Source of the DNA: Paracoccus hibiscisoli
Lineage (GTDB): Bacteria; Pseudomonadota; Alphaproteobacteria; Rhodobacterales; Rhodobacteraceae
Reading direction: 5' to 3'
NCBI RefSeq assembly: GCF_005048265.1
Contig: NZ_SUNH01000005.1
Coordinates: forward strand, 162,588-226,587
DNA length: 64,000 nt
Both the position numbers and the translations under genes were made by a program. The notes beneath the pieces are model-generated. The model saw nothing but the letters and a program-made list of their open reading frames with translations, was not told where the DNA came from and did no database searches. Of the stretch, positions 1-11,195 are shown piece after piece. Numbering within the stretch: position 1 is the first letter of the stretch; each line of letters starts with the position of its first letter.

Positions 1-84
1 TCCCGCGATTCCGGTCCGCCCGCCACTCCGCAGGCGCGGGCGCAGGTCCGGGTGCGCGACCCCCCGCAGGGGTCGCCCGCCTGA
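1..84 (+). CDS. possible 3' end of an upstream gene (partial)
   Basis: The frame beginning at base 1 stays open to a TGA at 82-84 and gives a 27-residue tail rich in Pro, Ala and Arg. Most third codon positions are G or C, as in real genes of this genome. It ends 31 bases before the PCuAC start and would be read in the same direction. The fragment is too short to identify, and it could be chance coding potential in GC-rich DNA. Confidence 0.3.
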   Translation, partial: SRDSGPPATPQARAQVRVRDPPQGSPA

Positions 85-115
85 GCCCAAGCCGACCCTA
101 TCGAAGGACCAAGAC

Positions 116-595
116 ATGAAGACCCTGACCCTTGCCGCGCTTGCGGCCCTGATGCCCGTGGCCGCCCTGGCCCATGACGGCATGCACGCCAACGATGCCT
201 ATGCCCGCAGCACGAACCCGATGGTGGGTGCCGTGTTCCTGGAGCTTGAGAACCACCGCGAAGTGGATTGCACCCTGCAATCGGCGGCCTCCGACGCGGC
301 CGAGCGGGTCGAGCTGCACACCCATCTGGAGGAGGATGGCGTGATGAAGATGACCCGGATCGAAGACGGCATTCCCGTCGCCGCCGGCCAGACCCACGCC
401 CTGGACCGGGGCGGCGATCACATCATGATGCTGGGTCTGACCACGCCGCTGACGGATGGCGACACGGTCACGTTGACGCTGGATTTCGGCGATTGCGGCA
501 CAGAGACCGTGGAGGCGGTGGTGGATAATCAGCGCGCCGCGGACGGGCATGACCACGGCCACGCCCATGGCGCGGGCGATCACGCCGGGCACTGA
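116..595 (+). CDS. PCu(A)C-type periplasmic copper chaperone
   Basis: The 159-residue protein has a signal peptide (about residues 1-19) and a PCu(A)C (DUF461) domain. The Cu(I) site of the family, H-x10-M-x21-HxM, is visible as His68, Met79 and His102-x-Met104, with one extra residue in the second spacer. The last 20 residues are His/Asp/Gly-rich and probably add metal affinity. Family members carry copper in the periplasm to the CuA centre of cytochrome c oxidase, with Sco-type partners. An AGGA about 6 bases before the ATG acts as ribosome binding site. The convergent copA unit next door makes this a copper-handling locus. Confidence 0.9.
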   Translation: MKTLTLAALAALMPVAALAHDGMHANDAYARSTNPMVGAVFLELENHREVDCTLQSAASDAAERVELHTHLEEDGVMKMTRIEDGIPVAAGQTHALDRGGDHIMMLGLTTPLTDGDTVTLTLDFGDCGTETVEAVVDNQRAADGHDHGHAHGAGDHAGH

Positions 596-604
596 AAGGC
601 CGCC

Positions 605-1245
605 TCAGCCCAGCTGGGCCACCAGCTGGGCCGCGACCGGTCCCAGGTGCTGCACCAGCACCCGCACCCCTTCAGCCGAGGGATGCACCCCGTCGCGCAG
701 CAGCAGCGGCGCGCGCTGCGCCGCAGGCACCTGCGCCAGCGGCGCATACAGGTCCTGCAGCAGAAGCGTGCCGTGACGCTCGGCCAGGCGCGGCCACATC
801 CGGCCCCAGGCCCGCCGCCATTCCGGGTCGCCCGCAGGCGCGTGGATGCCCACCAGCAGCGCGGGCCTGCCCCCCGACCGGGCCGTGGTCAGGATCGCGT
901 CCAGATTCTCCTCGGCCTGGGCGGGCTGCCAGCGACGCAGCATGTCATTGCCGCCCAGCTCCACGATGACGGCGTCGGGGCGGTGGCGGCGCATCGACAC
1001 CGGCAGGCGCACGCGACCGCCATAGGTCGTGTCCCCCGACAGCCCTCCGTCGATCAGATCGGCAGGCCGCCCCGCCGCCTCCAGCCAGGCCGACAGCTGG
1101 GGCACCAGCCCCTCGGACCGCGCCAGGCCATAGCCCGCGGTCAGGCTGTCGCCAAAGCACAGGATGCGGGGCAGGGTCTGCGCCCGCGCGGGGCGGGCCA
1201 GCGGCAGGGCGGCGGCGGCGGCCAGCAGGGATCGGCGGGTCAGGG

Positions 1246-1249
<4 letters not shown>
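605..1249 (-). CDS. tesA: arylesterase / lysophospholipase, SGNH hydrolase (TesA-like)
   Basis: A 214-residue SGNH/GDSL hydrolase with an N-terminal export signal (RRSLL followed by an Ala-rich stretch, cleaved near residue 23). Block I is GDSLTAGYG with the nucleophile Ser35, block III is GGND (Asn101), and block V is DGVHPS (Asp186 and His189). Relatives such as E. coli TesA hydrolyse aryl esters, acyl-CoA thioesters and lysophospholipids in the periplasm. Its ATG overlaps the copA stop by 4 bases (ATGA), so the two are translationally coupled. No copper role is visible in the sequence. The natural substrate cannot be read from the sequence. Confidence 0.88.
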
Positions 1250-3631
<2,382 letters not shown>

Positions 3632-3660
<29 letters not shown>

Positions 3661-3694
3661 ATCCGCTGATGATGCAAAGGGTGTGCTGCATCAT
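3632..3694 (-). CDS. candidate 20-residue His-rich leader peptide overlapping the copA start
   Basis: Two tandem ATGs inside the right half of the inverted repeat open a 20-codon frame that runs past the copA ATG in another frame. It stops after a tail with the sequence HDHRHHP. The tail has five potential metal ligands, the peptide also contains one Cys, and the last sense codon is proline. That resembles translated metal-sensing leaders, where Pro before a stop slows termination. The frame has no recognisable ribosome binding site. Part of its composition is dictated by the copA codons it overlaps, so it may be accidental. Confidence 0.22.
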
Positions 3695-3695
3695 C
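3668..3695. promoter_or_regulatory. perfect 9-bp inverted repeat just upstream of copA
   Basis: GATGATGCA and TGCATCATC are perfect reverse complements separated by 10 bases. The element sits 8 bases upstream of the copA ATG. It could be an operator for a repressor, or a hairpin in the copA 5' UTR (9-bp stem, 10-base loop). It does not look like the usual CueR promoter dyad, and I see no CueR-like dyad elsewhere between copA and the next gene. Confidence 0.5.
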
Positions 3696-4037
3696 GCGGC
3701 AGGTGGGGCCTGCGGTCTGGCGGGGGCGCGGTCGGGCTGATCGCGCCGCGCCCAGGCATCGGCCACGCGCGGGGCGGGCCGGGGCGCGGGGCGCGCATGG
3801 CGGGGTCGCGCCGACAGGTGGCACCGGCAGGCCCGGTCGCCCCGGCCCCGGCACAGATGCGTCGGACGGGAGGTCGCCGCGCGAGCGCGGCAGCAGGGGC
3901 GGGGGTTGTCCATTCCCTACAGATGTGGCCGCAGGGCCGCGCGGTCAAGCCCGCCTGCACCAAGAACGCCGACGTGAGTTGCGGGCGGGGGCGGTTTGGC
4001 TGTATCCGGGGGAAAACCACGGACTAAGGACCACGCC
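3696..4037. other. non-coding interval between divergent copA and the L,D-transpeptidase gene
   Basis: About 340 GC-rich bases lie between the copA upstream repeat and the next start. Several open frames cross it on both strands, but none has a signal peptide, a recognisable domain, a ribosome binding site or a convincing composition. Promoters for both flanking genes should lie here. I could not pick a clear -35/-10 pair. Confidence 0.5.
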
Positions 4038-4598
4038 ATGAACCGTCGTCAGATGATCTCGCTGGCCGCCCTGATGGCCGCCGCCCCCGCCCTGGCGATG
4101 GCGCAGGCCGCCCCCACGGCCACCGGAGGCGACCGCTTTGCCCCTACAGAGGTCGCCATCCGCGACGATTTCGAGACCGGCAGCATCGTCGTGGTCAGCC
4201 GCGATTTCTATCTGTATCACGTCGTGGCCCCCGGCCGGGCGATCCGCTACGGCGTGGCCGTGGGCACCGCCGAACTGGTCTGGAAGGGCAAGGCCACCAT
4301 CGGCCGCAAGGTCGAATGGCCCAGCTGGCGCCCGACCAACGACATGATCGCCCGCAACCCCGACGCCTATCAGAAATACGCCGACGGCATGCCGGGCGGG
4401 CCGCAGAACCCCCTGGGGGCGCGGGCGCTGTATCTGTATGACGACCGCGGCAACGACACCGCCATCCGCATCCACGGCACGACCGATCCCGGCTCCATCG
4501 GGCGGGCGGTGTCCAACGGCTGCCTGCGCATGCGCAACGAGGCCGTGATCAGCCTGTTCGACCAGGTGCCGATCGGCACGCCCGTCTACGTCTTCTGA
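4038..4598 (+). CDS. L,D-transpeptidase (YkuD domain)
   Basis: A 186-residue exported protein. The signal peptide covers about residues 1-23 and begins NRRQM, so Sec or Tat export is possible. The YkuD domain ends with the catalytic signature HGT-x8[11 protein letters not shown], with the nucleophile Cys near residue 161 and its His near 145. Family members form 3-3 cross-links in peptidoglycan or attach proteins to it in the periplasm. The start was chosen because AAGGA lies 7 bases before this ATG. An in-frame ATG at 3996 lacks such a site and would bury the signal peptide. The next gene starts 2 bases after the stop. Confidence 0.9.
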   Translation: MNRRQMISLAALMAAAPALAMAQAAPTATGGDRFAPTEVAIRDDFETGSIVVVSRDFYLYHVVAPGRAIRYGVAVGTAELVWKGKATIGRKVEWPSWRPTNDMIARNPDAYQKYADGMPGGPQNPLGARALYLYDDRGNDTAIRIHGTTDPGSIGRAVSNGCLRMRNEAVISLFDQVPIGTPVYVF

Positions 4599-4600
4599 TC

Positions 4601-5656
4601 TTGGACGCGCTGCGGCTGGCCAGTGCGGCGGACCCGGTCCTGGCCGGGTATGACGACATCATCGATGTCCGCGCCCCCGCGGAATATGCCGAGGATCACC
4701 TGCCCGGTGCGATCAACCTGCCGGTGCTGTCCGACGACGAACGGGCGCAGATCGGCACGATCTACAAGCAGGTGTCTCCGTTCGACGCGCGCAAGCTGGG
4801 CGCGGCGCTGGTCGCGGCCAATGCCGCGCGGCATCTGCAGGGGGTGCTGGCCGACCGGGGCGGGGCGTGGAAGCCGCTGGTCTATTGCTGGCGCGGCGGG
4901 CAGCGCTCGGGCAGCTTCGGCACCATCCTGGGCCAGATCGGCTGGCGCGTGGGTCGGGTCGAGGGTGGCTACAAGGCGTGGCGGTCGCTGGTGGTGGACC
5001 GGGTGCAGAACGGGCCCATCGCGGCCCCGGTGATCGTGCTGGACGGCAATACCGGCAGCGCCAAGACCGCGATCCTGCAGCGGCTGGCGCTGCGCGGCCA
5101 TCAGGTCATCGACCTGGAGGGCCTGGCCAACCATCGCGGCAGCCTGTTCGGCGGCCACCCCGAGGGCCAGCCCAGCCAGAAGATGTTCGAGGGCCGCCTG
5201 GCCGTCGCGCTGGAGCGTCTGGACCCCACCCGCCCCCTGCTGGTCGAGGCCGAGAGCAGCCGCATCGGCCAGATCACCGTCCCCAAGGCCATGTGGCAGG
5301 CCATCTGCCGCGCGCCGCGCCTGCAGTTGCGGGTGCCCGTCGCGGCCCGCGCGGCCTTTACCGCCGCCACCTATCGCGACATGGTCGCGGACCCCGATCA
5401 GGTCGCCGCCATCCTGGACCTGATGGCACCCCTGCACCCCGCCGAGCGGGTCGAGGCCTGGCGCGCGGCGCTGGCGCAGGGCCAATGGCAGGCCCTGTCC
5501 GAGGGGTTGCTGCGCGACCATTACGACCCGCGCTATGACAAGCACCGGTCGCGGCATGACGATGGGCGCGGACAGATCGTCGCACTGGAGGGGCTGTCCG
5601 ACCTGGACGCCGCGACCGGTCAGGTCGAGGCTGCGCTGGCGATCATGACCCTCTGA
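4601..5656 (+). CDS. mnmH: tRNA 2-selenouridine synthase
   Basis: A 351-residue SelU/MnmH. The N-terminal rhodanese domain carries CWRGGQRS with the active Cys near residue 95. A P-loop-like GNTGSAKT follows near residue 148. The enzyme geranylates and then selenates 2-thiouridine at wobble position 34 of tRNA-Lys, -Glu and -Gln, using selenophosphate. The start is a TTG 2 bases after the L,D-transpeptidase stop, so translation is probably coupled. No ATG fits the conserved beginning. The gene implies a selenophosphate synthetase (selD) elsewhere in the genome. Confidence 0.92.
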   Translation: MDALRLASAADPVLAGYDDIIDVRAPAEYAEDHLPGAINLPVLSDDERAQIGTIYKQVSPFDARKLGAALVAANAARHLQGVLADRGGAWKPLVYCWRGGQRSGSFGTILGQIGWRVGRVEGGYKAWRSLVVDRVQNGPIAAPVIVLDGNTGSAKTAILQRLALRGHQVIDLEGLANHRGSLFGGHPEGQPSQKMFEGRLAVALERLDPTRPLLVEAESSRIGQITVPKAMWQAICRAPRLQLRVPVAARAAFTAATYRDMVADPDQVAAILDLMAPLHPAERVEAWRAALAQGQWQALSEGLLRDHYDPRYDKHRSRHDDGRGQIVALEGLSDLDAATGQVEAALAIMTL

Positions 5657-5761
5657 GGGGTCATTGGCCGCAGGGCCGCGCGGCACAGGTCGCCCTTTTG
5701 TGATCGGGCGGGGGCGCGGGTTCGGCCTAGGCTGCGCGTCGTGCAACCCAAGGAGAGCCCG

Positions 5762-6643
5762 ATGACCCGGATGAGTGCCAAGGATTTCCCGCAGGAATTG
5801 CTGGAGCTGTATGACTTTTACGCCCACGGCCGCATCACCAAGCGGCAGTTCCTGGACCGTGCGGGCAAGTTCGCGGTGGGCAGCGTGACCGCGCTGGCGC
5901 TGCTGAACATGCTGCGCCCGAATTATGCGCTGGCCCAGCAGGTGAACTTCAACGACCCCGAGATCGTGCCGGAATACGTGACCTATCCCTCGCCCGAGGG
6001 GCACGGCGCGGTGCGCGCCTATCAGGTCGCCCCTGCAGGCGACGGCCCTTGGCCCGCCGTGCTGGTGATCCATGAGAATCGCGGGCTGAACCCCTATATC
6101 GAGGATGTCGCGCGCAGGCTGGCCAAGGCCGGCTATCTGGCGCTGGCCCCCGACGGGCTGACCTCCAAGGGCGGCTATCCGGGCAATGACGAGGAGGGGC
6201 GGGCTTTGCAGGCCGAGGTGGACCCCACCCTGCTGATGAACGATTTCTTTGCCGGGGCCGAGCATCTGATGGGCCACGACGATGCCACCCGCGTGGGCGC
6301 GGTGGGGTTCTGCTATGGCGGCGGGGTCTGCAACGCGCTGGCGGTGGCCTATCCGGAGCTGGGCGCGTCGGTGCCCTTTTACGGGCGACAGGCGCCGGTG
6401 GCGGATGTGCCCAAGATCCAGGTGCCGCTGCTGTTCCAGTTCGCCGAGATCGACGAGAACGTCAACGCCACCTGGCCCGCCTATGAGGCCGCCCTGCAGG
6501 CTGAGGGCAAGACCTATGAGGCGCATGTCTATCACGGCACGAATCACGGCTTTCACAACGATTCGACGCCGCGATACGACCCCGAGGCCGCCGATCTGGC
6601 GTGGCAGCGGACGCTGGACTGGTTCGCCCGCTACCTGACCTGA
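5762..6643 (+). CDS. exported dienelactone hydrolase family protein
   Basis: A 293-residue alpha/beta hydrolase of the dienelactone hydrolase (carboxymethylenebutenolidase) family. The triad is visible as Cys in GFCYGG (near residue 183), Asp in FAEIDEN (near 230) and His in TNHGFH (near 261). Ahead of the domain is an N-terminal segment of about 60 residues with a hydrophobic stretch (FAVGSVTALALLN), common in exported DLH relatives and compatible with membrane association. The start follows AAGGAGAG by 6 bases, so an upstream in-frame GTG at 5741 was rejected. Its last 13 bases overlap the convergent phosphorylase gene. The substrate is unknown; no catechol pathway genes lie nearby. Confidence 0.85.
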   Translation: MTRMSAKDFPQELLELYDFYAHGRITKRQFLDRAGKFAVGSVTALALLNMLRPNYALAQQVNFNDPEIVPEYVTYPSPEGHGAVRAYQVAPAGDGPWPAVLVIHENRGLNPYIEDVARRLAKAGYLALAPDGLTSKGGYPGNDEEGRALQAEVDPTLLMNDFFAGAEHLMGHDDATRVGAVGFCYGGGVCNALAVAYPELGASVPFYGRQAPVADVPKIQVPLLFQFAEIDENVNATWPAYEAALQAEGKTYEAHVYHGTNHGFHNDSTPRYDPEAADLAWQRTLDWFARYLT

Positions 6644-7437
6644 CCCTTCAGGAACCGGCGCAGCACCGCCTCCAGCTTGGCCGCGCCCAGGGGGGCCATC
6701 GCCTTGGTGTGGTCGTGGCTGATCGATTCGTCGGACAGCCCGGCCCCCATGTTGGTGATGACCGAGATGGCCGCCGTGCGCAGCCCCAGGAACCGCGCCA
6801 GGATGATCTCCGGCACGGTGGACATGCCCACCGCATCCGCGCCCAGCACGCGGGCGGCGCGGATCTCGGCCGGGGTCTCGAAGCTGGGGCCTGAGAACCA
6901 GCAATAGACCCCCTCGGGCATCTCGACCCCTTCGGCGGCGGCGGCGTCGCGCAGGGCACCGCGCATCTCCGCGTCATGGGCGTCGGTCATGGGCACGAAG
7001 CGGGCGTCGGTTGCCTCTCCGATCAGGGGGTTGGTGCCGGCAAAGGCGATATGGTCGTTCAGCAGCATCAGCCCGCCCGTCGGGATGTCCGCGCGCAGCG
7101 ATCCGGCCGCATTGGTCAGGATCAGCTTTTGGCACCCCAGGGCCGCCAGCACCTCCAGCGGCAGGCGCATCGCGTCCGCCCGCCCCGATTCGTAGTAATG
7201 CGACCGCCCGCCAAAGACCGCGACGCGCCGCCCCTCCAGCTGGCCGATGACCAGTTGGGGGACATGGCCCGACACGCCCGCATGGGGAAAGCCCGGCAGA
7301 TCGTCATAGCGGATCGCCACGCCATCGACCTGGGCCGACAGATGCCCCAGGCCCGATCCCAGGATCAGGCCGTATTCCGGGGCCTCCGGACCCGCGCGGT
7401 CGCGGATCAGGGCGGCCAGCTCAGCGCTCTTTGACAT
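6631..7437 (-). CDS. purine-nucleoside phosphorylase (trimeric type)
   Basis: A 268-residue family-2 nucleoside phosphorylase with LGSGLGHL for phosphate binding, the GRSHYYE segment, TNAAGSL, the substrate-site region FSGPSFETPAEIR with Glu, and SVITNMGAG. It splits purine nucleosides with phosphate into base and (deoxy)ribose 1-phosphate. Its start lies 17 bases inside the preceding permease gene, so it is the last gene of the nucleoside transporter operon. The context suggests that imported nucleosides are cleaved directly in the cytoplasm. Confidence 0.93.
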   Translation of the reverse strand: MSKSAELAALIRDRAGPEAPEYGLILGSGLGHLSAQVDGVAIRYDDLPGFPHAGVSGHVPQLVIGQLEGRRVAVFGGRSHYYESGRADAMRLPLEVLAALGCQKLILTNAAGSLRADIPTGGLMLLNDHIAFAGTNPLIGEATDARFVPMTDAHDAEMRGALRDAAAAEGVEMPEGVYCWFSGPSFETPAEIRAARVLGADAVGMSTVPEIILARFLGLRTAAISVITNMGAGLSDESISHDHTKAMAPLGAAKLEAVLRRFLKGQVR

Positions 7438-8449
7438 AGGGCTCTCCTCCGGCGCGGGGCGGGATGGCGCGGCCGACGAAGCCCGCCAGGATCACCACCG
7501 TCAGGATATAGGGCAGCGCGTTCATGAACATCGACGGCACCACCACGATCCCCAGATCGAGGTTCGGATAGAGGTTCGCGATCGCCTCCAGCAGGCCGAA
7601 CAGGAAGGTCGCAAACAGCGCCTGCCAAGGCCGCCACTTGGCAAAGATCAGCGCGGCCAGCGCGATGAAGCCGCGCCCGGCGGTCATCTCCTTGACGAAG
7701 CCCGCCGAAAGGCCGGTCGCCAGATAGGCGCCCGCGATGCCGCACAGGATGCCGCAGATCGCCACCGCCGTATAGCGTAGCCGGGTGACCGACACGCCCG
7801 CCGTATCCACCGATGCGGGGTTTTCCCCCACCGCGCGCAGGCGCAGGCCGAAGCGGGTGCGGAACAGCACCCACCAGGTGATCGGGACCATGGCAAAGGC
7901 CACATAGACCAGGATCGTCTGCCCCGAGATCAGCCCCGAATAGATCGGCCCCAGCACCGGCACATCGCGCAGGGCATCGGCCAAAGGCAGGGTGATCGGC
8001 TGGAACCGACCCGCCCCGGTCAGGGACGGCGTCCGCCCGCCCAGACCGAATGCGTTCTGCCCGATCAGCACCGTCAGCCCCGAGGCCAGGAAGTTGATCG
8101 CCACGCCCGAGATCAGCTGATTGCCCATGAAGGTGATCGAGGCGAGGCCGTGGATCAGCGACAGCGACAGCGACCCCGCGATGCCCGCCGCCAGTCCCAG
8201 CCAGGCACTGCCGGTCAGATAGGCGACCGATGCGGCGGTAAAGGCCGCCATCAGCATCTTGCCCTCCAGCCCGATGTCAAAGACCCCGGCGCGTTCGGAA
8301 TAAAGCCCCGCCAGACAGGCCAGCAACAGCGGCGTCATCAGGCGCAGCGCGCTGCCGATGCCCTGCTGGGCGGCGGCCCCGTCGGCCAGCGCCCAGATCA
8401 CGCAGATGGACAGGACGATGATCGCGATCAGCGATTCGCGGATGTTCAT
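7421..8449 (-). CDS. nucleoside ABC transporter permease 2 (NupQ/BmpF-like)
   Basis: A 342-residue integral membrane protein of the branched-chain amino acid/ribose-type permease family, with about eight to ten hydrophobic segments. It carries the conserved GLEGKMLMAAF and FGLRLRAVGENPASVDTAG regions; the latter is the EAA-like coupling loop that contacts the ATPase. It pairs with the permease encoded just upstream to form the channel. The ATG overlaps that gene's stop by 4 bases (ATGA). The same frame stays open far upstream, but that part is only a shadow of the first permease gene. Confidence 0.93.
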   Translation of the reverse strand: MNIRESLIAIIVLSICVIWALADGAAAQQGIGSALRLMTPLLLACLAGLYSERAGVFDIGLEGKMLMAAFTAASVAYLTGSAWLGLAAGIAGSLSLSLIHGLASITFMGNQLISGVAINFLASGLTVLIGQNAFGLGGRTPSLTGAGRFQPITLPLADALRDVPVLGPIYSGLISGQTILVYVAFAMVPITWWVLFRTRFGLRLRAVGENPASVDTAGVSVTRLRYTAVAICGILCGIAGAYLATGLSAGFVKEMTAGRGFIALAALIFAKWRPWQALFATFLFGLLEAIANLYPNLDLGIVVVPSMFMNALPYILTVVILAGFVGRAIPPRAGGEPYVKER

Positions 8450-9552
8450 TTCACCGCCCCCCGGCTGGTCCGTTTCATGGTCAGGAACAGCCGCTCCAGC
8501 GGCATGCGGACCATGTTGTCCAGCGCGCCGGTGAACAGGATGACCAGCGCCTGGATCACCACGATCAGCTCTCGCGGGATCGAGGTCCACAGCGCCAGCT
8601 CTCCGCCGCCCTGATAGAGGAACCCGAACAGCAGCGCCGCCAGCAGGATGCCCAGGGGGTGGTTGCGGCCCATCAGGGCCACCGCGATGCCGATGAAGCC
8701 CGCACCCTCGACCGCGTTCAGGACCAGACGCTCGGCCTCGCCCATGACGTTGTTGATGGCCATCAGGCCCGCCAGCCCGCCGGAAATCAGCATGGCGATG
8801 ACGGTGATGCGCACCGGGCTGATGCCCGCATAGACGGCGCCGGGTTCCGACCGGCCCAGGGCGCGGATCTGATAGCCAAGGCGCGTGCGCCAGATCAGCA
8901 CCCAGATCAGGAAGCAGGCCAGCACGGCCACCAGAAAGGTGATGTTGGCGGGCGTGTTGCGCCCCCAGGTGATGCCGATGGCTGCCGCCATGTCGGTCAG
9001 GGACGGCAGGTTCGTGGAGGCCGGGAACCGCGCCGTGGCGGGGTCCATGCTGCCCACCGGGCGCAGCAGGTTCACCAGCACATAGTTCAGCGTCGCGGCG
9101 GCGATAAAGTTGAACATGATCGTGGTGATCACGATATGGCTGCCACGTTTCGCCTGCAAGATCGCCGGGATAAAGGCCCAGGCCGCGCCAAAGGCCGCCG
9201 CCCCGATCATCGCGGCCGGCAGCGCCAGCCCCCAATGCGGCAGCGGCAGGTACAGCAGCACCAGCGCGACCCCCAGGCCGCCCATCGCCGCCTGCCCCTC
9301 GCCGCCGATATTGAACAGGCTGGCGTGATAGGCGACCATCACGGCCAGCCCGGTAAAGATGAAATTGGTCGCGTAATACAGCGTGAACCCCCAGCCATAG
9401 CTGGAGCCGAGCGCGCCCTGGACCATCGTCTTGAGCGCCTCCCACGGGCTTTCGCCGATGGCCAGGATCACCAGCGCGGAAATGCCCATCGCCAGGATCA
9501 GAGAGATCAGCGGCGTCAGGATCACGTCCGCCCATTTCGGCATCTTGTCCAT
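8446..9552 (-). CDS. nucleoside ABC transporter permease 1 (NupP-like)
   Basis: A 368-residue permease with many transmembrane segments, starting near residue 10 (LTPLISLILAMGISALVIL). It shows the NIGGEGQAAMGG motif typical of this subfamily and an EAA-like loop GYQIRALGRSEPGAVYAGI. It forms the heterodimeric channel with the following gene. Its start shares one base with the ATPase stop (TGATG). Placement behind the ATPase and binding-protein genes matches nucleoside importers of the BmpA-NupOPQ type. Confidence 0.93.
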   Translation of the reverse strand: MDKMPKWADVILTPLISLILAMGISALVILAIGESPWEALKTMVQGALGSSYGWGFTLYYATNFIFTGLAVMVAYHASLFNIGGEGQAAMGGLGVALVLLYLPLPHWGLALPAAMIGAAAFGAAWAFIPAILQAKRGSHIVITTIMFNFIAAATLNYVLVNLLRPVGSMDPATARFPASTNLPSLTDMAAAIGITWGRNTPANITFLVAVLACFLIWVLIWRTRLGYQIRALGRSEPGAVYAGISPVRITVIAMLISGGLAGLMAINNVMGEAERLVLNAVEGAGFIGIAVALMGRNHPLGILLAALLFGFLYQGGGELALWTSIPRELIVVIQALVILFTGALDNMVRMPLERLFLTMKRTSRGAVK

Positions 9553-11195
9553 CAGGCGCGTCCTTCCGGCATGTCATGGGTCGTCTCGGGCGGAATACCG
9601 GCTTCGGCGGGGGTGTTCTGCGTATCGGTGATGCCCGCCATCAGCAGGCCCAGCTCGCCCGTGGTGGTCTGGCCGGGCAGGCGTTCGCCCATGATGCGGC
9701 CGTCGAACATCACGGCCACGCGGTCGGACAGGGCCAAAATCTCGTCCAGCTCGACGCTGACCAGCAGGATCGCCTTGCCCGCATCGCGCAGCGCCACGAT
9801 CTGCTTGTGGATGAACTCGATCGCGCCGATATCGACGCCGCGCGTGGGCTGGCCGATCAGCAGCAGGTCGGGGTTGCGTTCGATCTCGCGCGCGACGACG
9901 ATCTTCTGCTGGTTCCCGCCCGAAAAATTGCGCGCCGCCAGATGGCAGTCGCGCGGGCGCACGTCGAAACGCTCCATCTTGGCCTGGGCGTCGCGGCGGA
10001 TGGCGTCATTGTCCATCAGCCAGCCCTTGTTGAACTCTGGCGCATCGTGCCAGCCGAAGGCCACGTTCTCCCAGGCGGTGAAATCCATGATCAGCCCCTC
10101 GACCTGACGGTCCTCGGGGATGTGGCCCACGCCGTCGCGGCGGCGCTGACCGGCATCGCAGCCGCGCCCGGACAGGGGCAGGGGGGCGCCGTTCAACTGC
10201 ACATCGCCGCTGACCTTGGCGCCCTTTTCGGGGTATCCGCCCAGAATCTCCAGCAGCTGCGTCTGACCGTTGCCCGACACGCCCGCGATCCCCAGGATCT
10301 CTCCGGCGCGGATGTCCAGGTCGATGCCGCGCAGACGCTCGACCCCGTCGATATCCACCATGGTCAGGCCGCGCACCTCAAGCACCGGGGCCTGGGGCCG
10401 CGCCGGTTGCTTGTCCACGGACAAAAGGACCTTGCGGCCCACCATCAGCTCGGCCAGCTGCTCGGGGCTGGTCTCGGCGGTCCTGACCGACGCCACCATC
10501 TCGCCGCGGCGCATGACGGACACGTTGTCGGTGATCTCCATGATCTCGCGCAGCTTGTGGGTGATCAGGATGATCGTCTTGCCCTCGTCGCGCAGCCCCT
10601 TGAGGATGCGGAACAGGTGGTCGGCCTCAGCGGGCGTCAGCACGCCGGTCGGCTCGTCCAGGATCAGGATGTCGGCCTGGCGGTACAGCGCCTTGAGAAT
10701 TTCGACCCGCTGCTGGTGGCCGACGGACAGGTTCTCCACCACCTCGTCGGGGTCCACGTTCAGCTGGTATTCGGCCGCCAGCTGCTTCAGCACGCCGCGC
10801 GCCTTGGACAGGGAGGGGCGCAGCAGCGCGCCATCCTCGACGCCCAGGATGATGTTTTCCAGCACGGTGAAGTTCTGCACCAGCTTGAAATGCTGGAACA
10901 CCATGCCGATGCCCGCGCGGATCGCGGTCTGGCTGTCGCTGATGCTGATCGGCTGGCCGCCCACCAGGATCTGCCCCGCATCGGGCTTGTAGAACCCGTA
11001 GAGGATCGACATCAGCGTCGATTTCCCGGCGCCGTTCTCTCCGATGATGCCGTGGATGGTGCCGCGGGGCACGGACAGGCTGATGTCGCGGTTCGCCTGA
11101 ACCGCCCCGAACGCCTTCGAGATGCCGCGCAGCTCGATGGCAGCGGGGGCGGCCGTGTCCGACCGCCCCCCCAACATGTCGCTTGCGGTGGTCAT
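9552..11195 (-). CDS. nucleoside ABC transporter ATP-binding protein, two ABC domains
   Basis: A 547-residue fused double ATPase of the sugar/nucleoside importer class. The first cassette has Walker A GENGAGKST (near residue 55), signature LSVGHQQRVEI and Walker B ILILDEPT. The second, after residue 290, has a degenerate Walker A (GVSGNGQTQ), signature NFSGGNQQK and a Walker B-like segment (LLLIGQPT). The degenerate second P-loop is usual for this family, where the two halves are not equivalent. The start shares one base with the binding-protein stop (TAATG). Confidence 0.95.
   Translation of the reverse strand: MTTASDMLGGRSDTAAPAAIELRGISKAFGAVQANRDISLSVPRGTIHGIIGENGAGKSTLMSILYGFYKPDAGQILVGGQPISISDSQTAIRAGIGMVFQHFKLVQNFTVLENIILGVEDGALLRPSLSKARGVLKQLAAEYQLNVDPDEVVENLSVGHQQRVEILKALYRQADILILDEPTGVLTPAEADHLFRILKGLRDEGKTIILITHKLREIMEITDNVSVMRRGEMVASVRTAETSPEQLAELMVGRKVLLSVDKQPARPQAPVLEVRGLTMVDIDGVERLRGIDLDIRAGEILGIAGVSGNGQTQLLEILGGYPEKGAKVSGDVQLNGAPLPLSGRGCDAGQRRRDGVGHIPEDRQVEGLIMDFTAWENVAFGWHDAPEFNKGWLMDNDAIRRDAQAKMERFDVRPRDCHLAARNFSGGNQQKIVVAREIERNPDLLLIGQPTRGVDIGAIEFIHKQIVALRDAGKAILLVSVELDEILALSDRVAVMFDGRIMGERLPGQTTTGELGLLMAGITDTQNTPAEAGIPPETTHDMPEGRA

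Noticed and set aside
3691..4020. Small ORFs on both strands between copA and the L,D-transpeptidase gene as a copper peptide or regulator gene
   Set aside because: No signal peptide, helix-turn-helix, ribosome binding site or conserved pattern; only the short leader frame at the copA start was kept, as a weak candidate.
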